In this document: piece by piece, positions 1-8,252 of the stretch
How the letters are laid out: each line of letters starts with the position of its first letter
How positions within the stretch are numbered: position 1 is the stretch's first letter
Assembly: GCF_008042275.1 (NCBI RefSeq)
Contig: NZ_RDBK01000043.1
Location: forward strand, 1,490,259 to 1,524,183
Origin: Streptomyces sp. OR43
Lineage (GTDB): Bacteria > Actinomycetota > Actinomycetes > Streptomycetales > Streptomycetaceae
Length of the DNA: 33,925 bases
Direction of reading: 5' to 3'
The notes under the pieces: model-generated
The model's input: only the letters and a program-made list of their open reading frames with translations
What the model was told of the DNA's origin: nothing
Databases searched by the model: none
Translations under genes and position numbers: made by a program

Positions 1-1
1 C

Positions 2-1138
2 GACGTCGGCGCCGGGGCCCGCGAGCTCGCCGTGCGCTCCTGCGTCGCGGTCGTCTCGGGAGCCACCGCACTCGGCCTCGCCGTCTACCGCAGGCCCCGG
101 CGCGCCCTGGCCGCCGGAGGGCTCGCGCTCGCACTGCTGACCGCCTCGGGAGTCGGGGCGTACGCCACCTGGAACCCCGAGTCGGTCCTGGAGCCGAAGT
201 TCTCCGGGCTGCTGTCCAGCGCGCCCTCCGTCGTCGGCGACGCCCGCTCGATCGTCACCGACTTCGACGTCTACCAGCAGGAACTCGCCCGTCTGGTCAC
301 CAACGTCACCAAGCTGTACGACGCCACCTCGACGCTCCCCGTGTACAGCCCGGACCCCGCCACGCTGCGCGTCCTGCACGTCTCCGACATCCACCTCAAC
401 CCCGCGGCGTGGCACATCATCGGCTCGCTCGTCGAGCAGTACGACATCGACGTGATCATCGACTCCGGCGACACGATGGATCACGGGGCGGCCGTGGAGA
501 ACAGCTTCCTCGACCCGGTCAGCGACCTGGGCGCCCCCTACGTCTGGGTCCGCGGCAACCACGACTCGGCGGTGACGCAGCGGTACCTGGAGAAGAACAA
601 GCGTTTCAAGAACGTGCACGTGCTGGACGAGGGCCGCGCGGTGAACGTCGGCGGACTGCGGGTCGCCGGCATCGGTGACCCGCAGTTCACCCCGGACCGC
701 ACGGGGCCCGAGCAGGCGGAAGGGGCCCAGCAGGCGGCGGGTCTGCGGCTCGCCGCCGCGCTGCGCGACCAGCGGCGGGCGGGCACCCCGGCGGACATCG
801 CCGTCGCCCACGAGCCGGAGGCGGTCAGGCAGACGGACGGACTGGTCCCGCTCGCGCTGGCCGGCCATGTCCACCACCGGCAGAACGAGGTCATGCAGGG
901 CGGTACGCGGCTGATGGTCGAGGGCTCCACGGGCGGCGGCGGTCTGCGTGCCGTGCAGAACGAGAAGCCGGAACAGGTGCTCGCGTCGGTGCTCTATCTG
1001 GACCGCTCCACCCGCCGTCTGCAGGCCTGGGACGAGATCACCCTGGGCGGCCTCGGCCTGACGACCGCCGAGGTCAGCCGCCACCTGCCCAAGGAGAGGA
1101 GGCCCGACGCGACGCCGTCCCCTATTCGGTTTGGCTGA
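2..1138 (+). CDS. Membrane-anchored metallophosphoesterase (5'-truncated)
   Basis: Calcineurin-like metallophosphoesterase; the substrate cannot be told. The frame is open from base 2, and the first start-like codon (GTG at 32) lies inside a hydrophobic stretch, so the gene begins outside the window. The visible N-terminus carries hydrophobic segments (ALGLAVY; ALAAGGLALALLTASGVGAY), which suggests membrane anchoring with an extracytoplasmic catalytic domain. All metal-site motifs are present in order: VSDIHLNP (D-x-H, about residue 129 of the visible frame), DSGDTMDHG (GDxxD), RGNHDS (GNHD), a lone His in VAHEPEA and GHVHHR (GHxH). The site therefore looks intact. It is followed at once by a promoter and tRNA genes, so it ends its transcription unit. 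Family is confident; substrate and full length are unknown. Confidence 0.85.
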   Translation, partial: DVGAGARELAVRSCVAVVSGATALGLAVYRRPRRALAAGGLALALLTASGVGAYATWNPESVLEPKFSGLLSSAPSVVGDARSIVTDFDVYQQELARLVTNVTKLYDATSTLPVYSPDPATLRVLHVSDIHLNPAAWHIIGSLVEQYDIDVIIDSGDTMDHGAAVENSFLDPVSDLGAPYVWVRGNHDSAVTQRYLEKNKRFKNVHVLDEGRAVNVGGLRVAGIGDPQFTPDRTGPEQAEGAQQAAGLRLAAALRDQRRAGTPADIAVAHEPEAVRQTDGLVPLALAGHVHHRQNEVMQGGTRLMVEGSTGGGGLRAVQNEKPEQVLASVLYLDRSTRRLQAWDEITLGGLGLTTAEVSRHLPKERRPDATPSPIRFG

Positions 1139-1160
1139 CACCGAAAGCCCCGTGTACAGT
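1131..1160 (+). promoter_or_regulatory. Promoter for the Glu-Asp-Phe tRNA cluster
   Basis: TTGGCT (1131-1136), an 18-bp spacer and TACAGT (1155-1160) fit a vegetative (HrdB-type) promoter. The -35 overlaps the end of the metallophosphoesterase gene. It would leave a leader of about 150 nt before tRNA-Glu, containing a small hairpin with AAGCGG/CCGCTT arms near 1248-1264. The second tRNA-Asp has the same TACAGT element at the same spacing. Confidence 0.5.
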
Positions 1161-1315
1161 CTCCGACGTGCCCAAGGGCGCCGGTCAGGGCTCGACCGTT
1201 CTGAAACCTCGAAGGTTGAAGGAGAAGCCGAACCTCTTGGGGGGAAGCGGAGTCACCCGCTTCTTCACTTTCCCTTCGGGCGACAGACGTGGAAGCAAGC
1301 TGTACCAGCAGTTCT

Positions 1316-1388
1316 GCCCTCATCGTCTAGTGGCCCAGGACGCCGCCCTTTCAAGGCGGTAGCACGGGTTCGAATCCCGTTGGGGGCA
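1316..1388 (+). tRNA. tRNA-Glu(TTC)
   Basis: Full cloverleaf. The acceptor arm GCCCTCA pairs with TGGGGGC, with discriminator A at 1388. The anticodon stem CCGCC/GGCGG encloses CTTTCAA, giving anticodon TTC. The T-arm contains GGTTCGAAT. No CCA is encoded. First tRNA of a three-gene cluster that shares one terminator. Confidence 0.95.
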
Positions 1389-1424
1389 CGCACAACCTGT
1401 GCGACACTTAGTCGCACAAAGCTT

Positions 1425-1499
1425 GGTCCTGTGGAGCAGTTTGGAGTGCTCGCCACCCTGTCAAGGTGGAGGCCGCGGGTTCAAATCCCGTCAGGACCG
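1425..1499 (+). tRNA. tRNA-Asp(GTC), copy 1
   Basis: The acceptor arm GGTCCTG pairs with CAGGACC, with discriminator G. The anticodon stem CCACC/GGTGG encloses CTGTCAA, giving anticodon GTC. The sequence is identical over its 75 nt to a second copy at 8040-8114. It lies 36 bp after tRNA-Glu and 22 bp before tRNA-Phe. Confidence 0.95.
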
Positions 1500-1521
1500 C
1501 TGCAGCCCTTGTGAGCTGCGT

Positions 1522-1598
1522 GGCTGGGTAGCTCAGTTGGTACGAGCGATCGCCTGAAAAGCGATAGGTCGCCGGTTCGATCCCGGCCCCAGCCACCA
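1522..1598 (+). tRNA. tRNA-Phe(GAA), CCA encoded
   Basis: The acceptor arm GGCTGGG pairs with CCCAGCC, with discriminator A at 1595. The loop CTGAAAA gives anticodon GAA. The T-arm contains GGTTCGATCCC. Bases 1596-1598 are CCA, so the 3' end appears to be genomically encoded, unlike the other tRNAs here. A strong terminator hairpin begins three bases further on. Confidence 0.95.
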
Positions 1599-1600
1599 CC

Positions 1601-1631
1601 CGAAGGCCCCGTCCGATGGACGGGGCCTTCG
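1601..1631. terminator. Bidirectional terminator between tRNA-Phe and ccdA
   Basis: A perfect 14-bp stem (CGAAGGCCCCGTCC / GGACGGGGCCTTCG) with a 3-nt loop. It follows tRNA-Phe on the plus strand and the ccdA stop codon on the minus strand, so it can serve both converging transcripts. Confidence 0.85.
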
Positions 1632-1636
1632 TCGTG

Positions 1637-2503
1637 TCAGGCGCCCTTCCGCTCGGCGGTGTTCGTGCCGTCCACGCCGCCCCGGCCGCGCCGCCGCCCG
1701 GACCGCACCGCGAGGACCAGCAGCACCGCGCCCACCACCGCCACCAGCAGCACCCCGTCCGGCACGTGCTCGCCGATGCCCCGGGCCCACTGCTCGACGG
1801 CGAACGACTGGTCCACGTTCAGCAGCCCGGGCAACGCCGTCGTCCCGTCGTACGCGAGGAACAGCGCACCGAGGCCGATGAAGAAGAGGCCGGACAGCAG
1901 CGTCGTGGAATGCAGCTCGAAGCGGCCGAGCCGCAGGGCGCGGCCGCGCAGCCACGCCCGCCGGCCCAGATCGAACCGCTCCCAGAGCAGCGCGAGGACG
2001 AACAGCGGCACCGCCATGCCCAGCGCGTACACGGCGAGCAGCAGTCCTCCGTACGCCGCGCTGCCGCCGACGGCCGCGACGGTGAGGACGCTGCCGAGGA
2101 TCGGTCCCGCGCAGAAGCCGGCGAGGCCGTAGACGGCGCCGAGCGCGTAGACGGACAGTGCGGTCGTGGGGCGGATCCGGCCGCTCAGCGCGGAGATCCG
2201 GCGCGAGGCGAAGCCCAGACCGATGATCTGGGCGACGCCGAGCCCGATGACCAGCCAGCCCGCGCCGAGGACGAGGGCGTCGCGATGGCCGTAGAAGAGC
2301 CTTCCGGCGTACGAGCCCGCGGCGCCGAGCGGGACGAGGGTGGTGGCGAGGCCCGCGTAGAAGATCCCGGTCCGGGCGAGCAGCCGGGAGGCGGAGTCGA
2401 TGGAGTACGCGAAGAAGGCCGGGAGCAGCAGGGCACTGCACGGACTGAGCAGGGCCAGCAGCCCGCCGAGGAACGCGGCGAAGTATCCGATGTCCGCCGT
2501 CAC
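1637..2503 (-). CDS. ccdA: CcdA-type thiol-disulfide electron transporter
   Basis: Integral membrane protein of the CcdA/DsbD-core family, 288 aa. It passes reducing equivalents from cytoplasmic thioredoxin across the membrane to extracytoplasmic thiol proteins. It is almost wholly hydrophobic with about six membrane helices. It holds the family's paired membrane cysteines: SPCSALLLPAFFAY near the N-terminus and FCAGPILGSVL about 120 residues later. The C-terminus is a short Arg-rich cytoplasmic tail. The GTG start is chosen because it overlaps the stop of the upstream DsbA-like gene as GTGA (2500-2503), a sign of translational coupling. The partner is most likely that DsbA-like protein; a role in cytochrome c maturation is possible, but no ccs/res genes lie beside it. 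Confidence 0.88.
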   Translation of the reverse strand: MTADIGYFAAFLGGLLALLSPCSALLLPAFFAYSIDSASRLLARTGIFYAGLATTLVPLGAAGSYAGRLFYGHRDALVLGAGWLVIGLGVAQIIGLGFASRRISALSGRIRPTTALSVYALGAVYGLAGFCAGPILGSVLTVAAVGGSAAYGGLLLAVYALGMAVPLFVLALLWERFDLGRRAWLRGRALRLGRFELHSTTLLSGLFFIGLGALFLAYDGTTALPGLLNVDQSFAVEQWARGIGEHVPDGVLLVAVVGAVLLVLAVRSGRRRGRGGVDGTNTAERKGA

Positions 2504-3420
2504 TTCGAGGAGCTTTCGGGGGATGCGGAGCCTTCGGAGGACGCTGAGCCGTCGGGGGACCTGGAGCCGTCCCGGTCTTCTTCCGCGCTCTCCGGACCGG
2601 CGGAACCCTTCGCGTCCTGGCCTGCGCTGCCCAGGTTCTTCGCCCGGTCGGCCGCCTGCTCGATGGCCTGGGTGAAGGTCTCCGCCGGCTGCGCCCCGGC
2701 GATCGGGCGGCCGTTGATCAGGAAGGACGGAGTGGACGTCGCGCCGATCCCGTACCCCTGTTCCTGGTCCCTGCTCACGGCCGCCGCGGCCGCTGTGCCG
2801 TCCGTGTCGCGGAGGAAGCGGTCGAGGTCGGGCACGCCGGCCTGGTGGGCGAGGGCCTTGAGCCGCTCCTTCCCGAACCCCTTCTCCTTGGTTCCCTCGG
2901 CGTACGCCGCGCGATGGAACTCCCAGAAGCGGTTCTGCTGCCCGGCGGCCCAGGACGCGCGTGCCGCGGCCTCGGACTCGGCCCCGAAGATCGGGAAGTT
3001 GCGCCACTCGATGCGCAGGACGCCGGCGTCGACGTACTTCTTCACCAGGGCGGGTTCGGTGTCCCGGGCGAACTTTGCGCAGTAGCCGCACTTGAAGTCG
3101 GCGTACTCGATGAGGACGACCGGTGCGTCCGCCCGGCCCAGCGCGAGCCTGTCGCCCGCGTCGCGCCGGGCGAGCTTCGCCAGCTCCGGGTAGACGCCCT
3201 CGTCCGGGTCCGCGGTGACGTCGGCCACCGAGGACGAGGAGGAGGCGGGGGAATCGGGGGCGGTGGCCTGGTACGACACGTATCCGAGCAGCGCCGCCGC
3301 GACGACGACGGCGCCGTAGATCAGCGGCTTCCTGCTGGACGCGCGGGGCGACGGCTTACGGGGCGACGGCCTACCCGGCGACGACGGTTTCGGGGACGGC
3401 TTGGGCATGGACGCGGGCAT
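2500..3420 (-). CDS. Membrane-anchored DsbA-like thioredoxin-fold protein
   Basis: DsbA/DsbG-like oxidoreductase of 306 aa, the usual form in actinomycetes. A Pro/Ser/Lys-rich cytoplasmic head (1-31) is followed by one membrane helix (32-50, LIYGAVVVAAALLGYVSY). The extracytoplasmic thioredoxin domain has active site CGYC (111-114) in EYADFKCGYC and a cis-proline in TSTPSFLING (Pro231). The C-terminus is a Ser/Glu/Asp-rich low-complexity tail. The ATG at 3420 is preceded by GGAG at 6 nt; an in-frame ATG four codons later is the alternative. It probably forms or isomerises disulfides in secreted proteins and is kept in redox balance by the coupled CcdA. Direction of catalysis (oxidant or reductant) is not visible. 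Confidence 0.88.
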   Translation of the reverse strand: MPASMPKPSPKPSSPGRPSPRKPSPRASSRKPLIYGAVVVAAALLGYVSYQATAPDSPASSSSSVADVTADPDEGVYPELAKLARRDAGDRLALGRADAPVVLIEYADFKCGYCAKFARDTEPALVKKYVDAGVLRIEWRNFPIFGAESEAAARASWAAGQQNRFWEFHRAAYAEGTKEKGFGKERLKALAHQAGVPDLDRFLRDTDGTAAAAAVSRDQEQGYGIGATSTPSFLINGRPIAGAQPAETFTQAIEQAADRAKNLGSAGQDAKGSAGPESAEEDRDGSRSPDGSASSEGSASPESSSK

Positions 3421-3482
3421 GCGGAACTCCGAGCTGGTGATGCGAGAGGGAAGGAAAGGGACGGCCGGGAGGGGGCAGCCGT

Positions 3483-3845
3483 CTACACCCTCAGTACGGA
3501 GAGTTCCACCGGGCTCGGCGCGGCCGCGTCGGGTCCGCGCGGCGTCATCGGCACCAGCCGCCGCACCGGCAACGGAATGGTGGCGGCGGGCAGACCCCAT
3601 TCGGCGAGGCCCGGCGCCTGGTCGTGGGCCGCACGGGCCCGCCCGGGAACGGCCGGCTCGGTGCCGTCGTGCTTGCCCTTCCTGCCGCAGCCGGGAACCC
3701 CGTCACCCTGCCCGACGCTCAGCGCGAGGGCCACGGACGGATCCGTGGAAGATGGTGTCGAGGCGGCAGCCGTCGTCGGCCCGCAGAACAGCCCCAGGAC
3801 GACAGCGAGGGCCGCCACCAGGCAGCACCACGACGAACGAGACAC
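3483..3845 (-). CDS. Small secreted protein of unknown function
   Basis: I do not recognise a family. From GTG 3845 it encodes 120 aa beginning VSRSSWCCLVAALAVVLGLF, a textbook signal peptide with likely cleavage near TTAAAS. The mature part is about 90 residues, low in structure signals, with a Gly/Lys patch containing one cysteine (VPGCGRKGKHDG). GTG 3845 is preferred over TTG 3866 because GGAAGG lies 10 nt upstream and the signal peptide then starts cleanly. It sits 62 bp upstream of the dsbA-like gene on the same strand, so it may be cotranscribed with the redox pair. That pairing is inference from position. Confidence 0.55.
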   Translation of the reverse strand: MSRSSWCCLVAALAVVLGLFCGPTTAAASTPSSTDPSVALALSVGQGDGVPGCGRKGKHDGTEPAVPGRARAAHDQAPGLAEWGLPAATIPLPVRRLVPMTPRGPDAAAPSPVELSVLRV

Positions 3846-4003
3846 GGCGGACAGGCCTTCCGGCAAGGGCTCGGCAGAGAGATCGACTGTCCGGAATGGT
3901 ACGTGCTGTGATCACCCCGTCCCCGGCGGTACGGGTCAGGTGACCGAGACCGCGGGAAATAGGTTCGCCGTTCCTCGGGCCCGGGTGAGATCCTGGGACC
4001 CGT

Positions 4004-7000
4004 ATGTCTACTTCCTTTGCCGATCTCCAGTCCCAGCTCGGGCAGCTCTCGCTCCGCGACGCGCACCGGCTCGGCCGCCGCCTCGAAGGCGCGCGCCGCA
4101 TTCGTAAGCCCGAGGCCCAGCAGGCCGTGCTGGACGAGATCGCGGCCCAGGCCACGAAGGCAGCCGGGCGGCTCGCGCTGCGGGCCGGGCGGATGCCCGC
4201 TCTCTCGTACCCCGAACAGCTTCCGGTCAGCCAGAAGAAGGACGAGATCCTGGAGGCGATACGCGACCACCAGGTCGTGATCGTCGCCGGTGAGACCGGC
4301 TCCGGCAAGACCACCCAGATCCCCAAGATCTGCATGGAGCTGGGCCGGGGCGTCCGCGGCATGATCGGGCACACCCAGCCGCGCCGGATCGCGGCGCGCA
4401 CGGTGGCCGAGCGGATCGCCGAGGAGCTGAAGACCCCGCTGGGCGAGGCGGTGGGCTGGAAGGTCCGCTTCACCGACCAGGTCAACCAGGACGCGACCTT
4501 CGTCAAGCTGATGACGGACGGCATCCTGCTCGCCGAGATCCAGACGGACCGCGAGCTGCTCGCGTACGACACGATCATCATCGACGAGGCCCACGAGCGG
4601 TCGCTGAACATCGACTTCCTGCTCGGCTATCTGGCCCGGCTGCTGCCCAAGCGCCCGGACCTGAAGGTCGTCATCACCTCGGCGACCATCGACCCGGAGC
4701 GCTTCGCCCGCCACTTCGGCGAGGCGCCGATCGTCGAGGTCAGCGGGCGTACGTATCCGGTCGAGGTGCGGTACCGACCGCTCCTGGAGGAGGACAGCGA
4801 GGACTCCGACCGCGACCAGATCACCGCCATCTGCGACGCCGTCGACGAGCTCCAGAACGAGGGCCCCGGCGACGTCCTGGTCTTCCTCTCCGGCGAGCGC
4901 GAGATCCGCGACACCGCGGACGCGCTCGGCAAACGCAACCTCAGGCATACCGAGGTGCTCCCCCTCTACGCACGCCTGTCGCACGCCGAGCAGCACCGCG
5001 TGTTCCAGCGCCACACCGGACGCAGGGTCGTCCTCGCGACGAACGTCGCCGAGACCTCGCTGACCGTTCCCGGCATCAAGTACGTGATCGACCCGGGCAA
5101 CGCCCGTATCTCCCGTTACAGCCACCGCACCAAGGTCCAGCGGCTGCCGATCGAGCGCATCTCGCAGGCCAGCGCCAACCAGCGCAAGGGCCGCTGCGGC
5201 CGTACGTCGGACGGCATCTGCATCCGGCTGTACTCCGAGGACGACTTCCTGACCCGTGCCGAGTTCACGGACCCGGAGATCCTGCGGACGAACCTGGCCT
5301 CCGTCATCCTCCAGATGACCGCGGCCGGTCTCGGCGACATCGAGAAGTTCCCCTTCATCGACCCGCCGGACCACCGCAACATCCGCGACGGCGTCCAGTT
5401 GCTCCAGGAGCTCGGCGCGCTGGATCCGGAGGAGAAGGATCCGAAGAAGCGGCTCACCCCGCTCGGCCGCAAGCTCTCGCAGCTGCCGGTGGACCCGCGG
5501 CTGGCCCGCATGGTCATCGAGGCCGACCGCAACGGCTGCGTACGCGAGGTCATGGTCATCGCCTCCGCGCTCTCCATCCAGGACCCGCGCGAACGGCCGT
5601 CCGAGAAGCAGACGCAGGCCGACCAGCAGCACGCCCGGTTCAAGGACGAGACGTCCGACTTCCTGGCGTTCCTGAACCTGTGGCGCTACATCCGTGAGCA
5701 GCAGAAGGAGCGCGGCTCCTCCAGCTTCCGCCGGATGTGCAAGCAGGAGTACCTGAACTTCCTGCGCATCCGCGAATGGCAGGACATCTACGCGCAGCTG
5801 CGCACGGTCGCCAAGCAGATGGGCATCGAGCTCAACGACGAGGACGCCCCCGAGCAGTCGGTGCACACCTCGCTGCTCTCCGGTCTGCTGTCGCACATCG
5901 GGCTGAAGGACACCGAGAAGAACGAGTACCTGGGCGCCCGCAGCGCCAAGTTCGCGATCTTCCCGGGGTCGGCGCTCTTCAAGAAGCAGCCGCGGTTCGT
6001 GATGTCGGCCGAGCTGGTCGAGACGTCACGGCTGTGGGCGCGGGTCAACGCCCGGGTCGAGCCGGAGTGGATCGAGCCGCTGGCCGGACATCTGCTGAAG
6101 CGCACCTACAGCGAGCCGCACTGGGAGAAGGACCAGGCGGCGGTGATGGCGTACGAGCGGGTCACGCTGTACGGCGTACCCATCGTGGCCCAGCGCAAGG
6201 TCAATTTCGGCCGGATCGACCAGGAGGCCTCGCGGGATCTCTTCATCCGCAACGCCCTGGTCGAGGGCGACTGGCGCACGCACCACCAGTTCTTCCATGA
6301 CAATCGCAAACTCCTCGGCGAGGTCGAGGAGTTGGAGCATCGTGCCCGGCGCCGCGACATCCTCGTGGACGACGAGACCCTGTTCGACTTCTACGACCAG
6401 CGGATCCCCGAACACGTCGTCTCAGGCGCGCACTTCGACTCGTGGTGGAAGCACAAGCGCAAGGACGAGCCGGACGCGCTCGACTTCGAGCGCTCGATGC
6501 TCATCAACGAGAAGGCCGGGGCCGTCACCAAGGACGACTACCCGGACTCCTGGCGGCAGGGGAAGCTCAAGTTCCGGGTGACGTACCAGTTCGAGCCCGG
6601 CGCGGACGCGGACGGTGTGACCGTCCACATCCCGCTCCAGGTGCTCAACCAGGTCACGTCCGAGGGCTTCGACTGGCAGATCCCGGGCCTGCGCGAGGAA
6701 GTGGTCACCGAGCTGATCCGCTCCCTGCCCAAGCCCATCCGCCGGCACTACGTCCCCGCGCCGAACTACGCGGACAAGTTCCTGGACCGGGCCGTGCCCC
6801 TCCAGGAGCCGCTGCCCTTCACCCTGGCCCGTGAGCTCCAGCGGATGGTCGGGGTCCCGGTCACCGCGGACGACTTCGACCTGAGCCGGGTCCCGGACCA
6901 CCTGAAGATCACCTTCCGGGTCGTCGACGAGCGGCGCCGCAAGGTCGCCGAGGACAAGGACCTGGAGGCACTGCGGGTCCAGTTGCGCCCCAAGGCCCGT

Positions 7001-7924
7001 CAGGCCCTCTCCAAGGCCGCCGCGGCGACCGCGGGGCCTTCGGGTGAGTCCATCGAACGTTCGGGGCTCACGGACTGGACGATCGGCACGCTGGACCGGG
7101 TCTTCGAGACCCGGCGGGCGGGGCAGCCGGTCAAGGCCTTCCCGGCCCTCGTCGACCAGGGCGAAACGGTGGCCGTACGGCTCTTCGACACCGAGGCCGA
7201 GCAGCAGCAGGCGATGTGGCGCGGCACCCGGAAGCTGATCCTGCTGAACATCCCGGTGAACCCGGCGAAGTTCGCCTCGGACAAGCTCACGAACCAGCAG
7301 AAGCTCGCGCTGTCCCGTAATCCGCACGGCTCCATCCAGGCCCTCTTCGACGACTGCGCGACGGCGGCCGCCGACCGGCTGATCGCCGCGCACGGCGGCC
7401 CGGCCTGGGACGAGGCGTCGTTCCGGAAGCTGTACGACAAGGTGCGCGCCGACCTGGTGGACCTGACCGTCCGGACGATCGGCCAGGTCCAGCAGATCCT
7501 GGCCGCCTGGCAGGCCTGCGAGCGCCGGCTGAAGTCCACCAACAGCCTGGTCCTGATCAACAACGTCACGGACGTACGGGAGCACCTGGCCCGGCTCGTG
7601 CCGCCCGGGTTCGTCACCCTGACCGGGCTGCGCAGGCTGCCCGACCTGATGCGCTACCTGGTCGCCGAGGACCGCCGGCTCCAGCAGATGCCGACGAACG
7701 TCCAGCGCGACACCACGCGTATGGAGAAGGTCCACGAGATGCAGGACGAGTACGCCTGGCTGCTGGAGCAACTGCCGCAGGGCAGGCCCGTTCCCCAGGA
7801 GGTCCTGGACATCCGCTGGATGATCGAGGAGCTGCGGGTCAGCTACTTCGCGCACGCCCTGGGCACCGCGTTCCCCGTCTCCGACAAGCGGATCGTGAAG
7901 GCGATCGACGCCGCCGCCCCGTAA
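4004..7924 (+). CDS. hrpA: HrpA-type DEAH-box ATP-dependent RNA helicase
   Basis: Cytoplasmic SF2 DEAH helicase of 1306 aa, the full length of the HrpA family. Helicase motifs are intact: Walker A GETGSGKTT (96-104), TQPRR (motif Ia), DEAH (194-197, IIIDEAHERS), SAT (226-228), LATNVAETSLTVPG (motif V) and QRKGRCGR (motif VI, about residue 390). The HA2/OB region follows, then a long C-terminal half (about 730 to 1300) matching the DUF3418 region special to bacterial HrpA. E. coli HrpA acts on mRNA and stalled ribosomes; the same role here is inference. The ATG at 4004 has a weak ribosome site (GGGA, 5 nt). It is transcribed away from the redox cluster. No terminator is seen before the tRNA-Asp 115 bp downstream. 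Confidence 0.95.
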   Translation: MSTSFADLQSQLGQLSLRDAHRLGRRLEGARRIRKPEAQQAVLDEIAAQATKAAGRLALRAGRMPALSYPEQLPVSQKKDEILEAIRDHQVVIVAGETGSGKTTQIPKICMELGRGVRGMIGHTQPRRIAARTVAERIAEELKTPLGEAVGWKVRFTDQVNQDATFVKLMTDGILLAEIQTDRELLAYDTIIIDEAHERSLNIDFLLGYLARLLPKRPDLKVVITSATIDPERFARHFGEAPIVEVSGRTYPVEVRYRPLLEEDSEDSDRDQITAICDAVDELQNEGPGDVLVFLSGEREIRDTADALGKRNLRHTEVLPLYARLSHAEQHRVFQRHTGRRVVLATNVAETSLTVPGIKYVIDPGNARISRYSHRTKVQRLPIERISQASANQRKGRCGRTSDGICIRLYSEDDFLTRAEFTDPEILRTNLASVILQMTAAGLGDIEKFPFIDPPDHRNIRDGVQLLQELGALDPEEKDPKKRLTPLGRKLSQLPVDPRLARMVIEADRNGCVREVMVIASALSIQDPRERPSEKQTQADQQHARFKDETSDFLAFLNLWRYIREQQKERGSSSFRRMCKQEYLNFLRIREWQDIYAQLRTVAKQMGIELNDEDAPEQSVHTSLLSGLLSHIGLKDTEKNEYLGARSAKFAIFPGSALFKKQPRFVMSAELVETSRLWARVNARVEPEWIEPLAGHLLKRTYSEPHWEKDQAAVMAYERVTLYGVPIVAQRKVNFGRIDQEASRDLFIRNALVEGDWRTHHQFFHDNRKLLGEVEELEHRARRRDILVDDETLFDFYDQRIPEHVVSGAHFDSWWKHKRKDEPDALDFERSMLINEKAGAVTKDDYPDSWRQGKLKFRVTYQFEPGADADGVTVHIPLQVLNQVTSEGFDWQIPGLREEVVTELIRSLPKPIRRHYVPAPNYADKFLDRAVPLQEPLPFTLARELQRMVGVPVTADDFDLSRVPDHLKITFRVVDERRRKVAEDKDLEALRVQLRPKARQALSKAAAATAGPSGESIERSGLTDWTIGTLDRVFETRRAGQPVKAFPALVDQGETVAVRLFDTEAEQQQAMWRGTRKLILLNIPVNPAKFASDKLTNQQKLALSRNPHGSIQALFDDCATAAADRLIAAHGGPAWDEASFRKLYDKVRADLVDLTVRTIGQVQQILAAWQACERRLKSTNSLVLINNVTDVREHLARLVPPGFVTLTGLRRLPDLMRYLVAEDRRLQQMPTNVQRDTTRMEKVHEMQDEYAWLLEQLPQGRPVPQEVLDIRWMIEELRVSYFAHALGTAFPVSDKRIVKAIDAAAP

Positions 7925-7970
7925 CCGGCGGGGCGGTGCGCGGGTGACGGTGCCACCACCAGGAGTGAGG

Positions 7971-8000
7971 TCGACCGCACCCTCCGACCTCCTGTACAGT
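7971..8000 (+). promoter_or_regulatory. Promoter of tRNA-Asp copy 2
   Basis: TCGACC (7971-7976), an 18-bp spacer and TACAGT (7995-8000), 40 bp before the tRNA. TCGACC recurs before tRNA-Gly(GCC) copy 1 at 25823-25828, and TACAGT recurs before the Glu-Asp-Phe cluster. Confidence 0.5.
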
Positions 8001-8039
8001 CTGTCTTCGCAGGCAGCCGCGAGGCCGCCGCGAAAACCT

Positions 8040-8114
8040 GGTCCTGTGGAGCAGTTTGGAGTGCTCGCCACCCTGTCAAGGTGGAGGCCGCGGGTTCAAA
8101 TCCCGTCAGGACCG
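8040..8114 (+). tRNA. tRNA-Asp(GTC), copy 2
   Basis: Identical over 75 nt to the tRNA-Asp at 1425-1499, with anticodon GTC in loop CTGTCAA. It has its own promoter-like elements and its own terminator, so it is a separate transcription unit. Identity ends at the gene borders, apart from a few bases. Confidence 0.95.
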
Positions 8115-8120
8115 CAGTAA

Positions 8121-8153
8121 CGAAAGCCCGGATCCTCTGGATCCGGGCTTTCG
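8121..8153 (+). terminator. Terminator of tRNA-Asp copy 2
   Basis: A perfect 15-bp stem (CGAAAGCCCGGATCC / GGATCCGGGCTTTCG) with loop TCT, seven bases after the tRNA. No T-run follows, as is common in high-GC actinomycetes. Confidence 0.85.
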
Positions 8154-8252
8154 CGCGTCTTGACTGCGGTGTCCGCCGACGAGTACTCAGAACCAAGGGC
8201 TGTCCCTGGTTTTCCGGGAGGGGCGGCGCGCATCCACCGGGAGGTGGCGCGG

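Noticed and set aside
3719..5896. 725-codon minus-strand frame under hrpA
   Set aside because: Antisense shadow of hrpA; no domain, and hrpA motifs are unambiguous.
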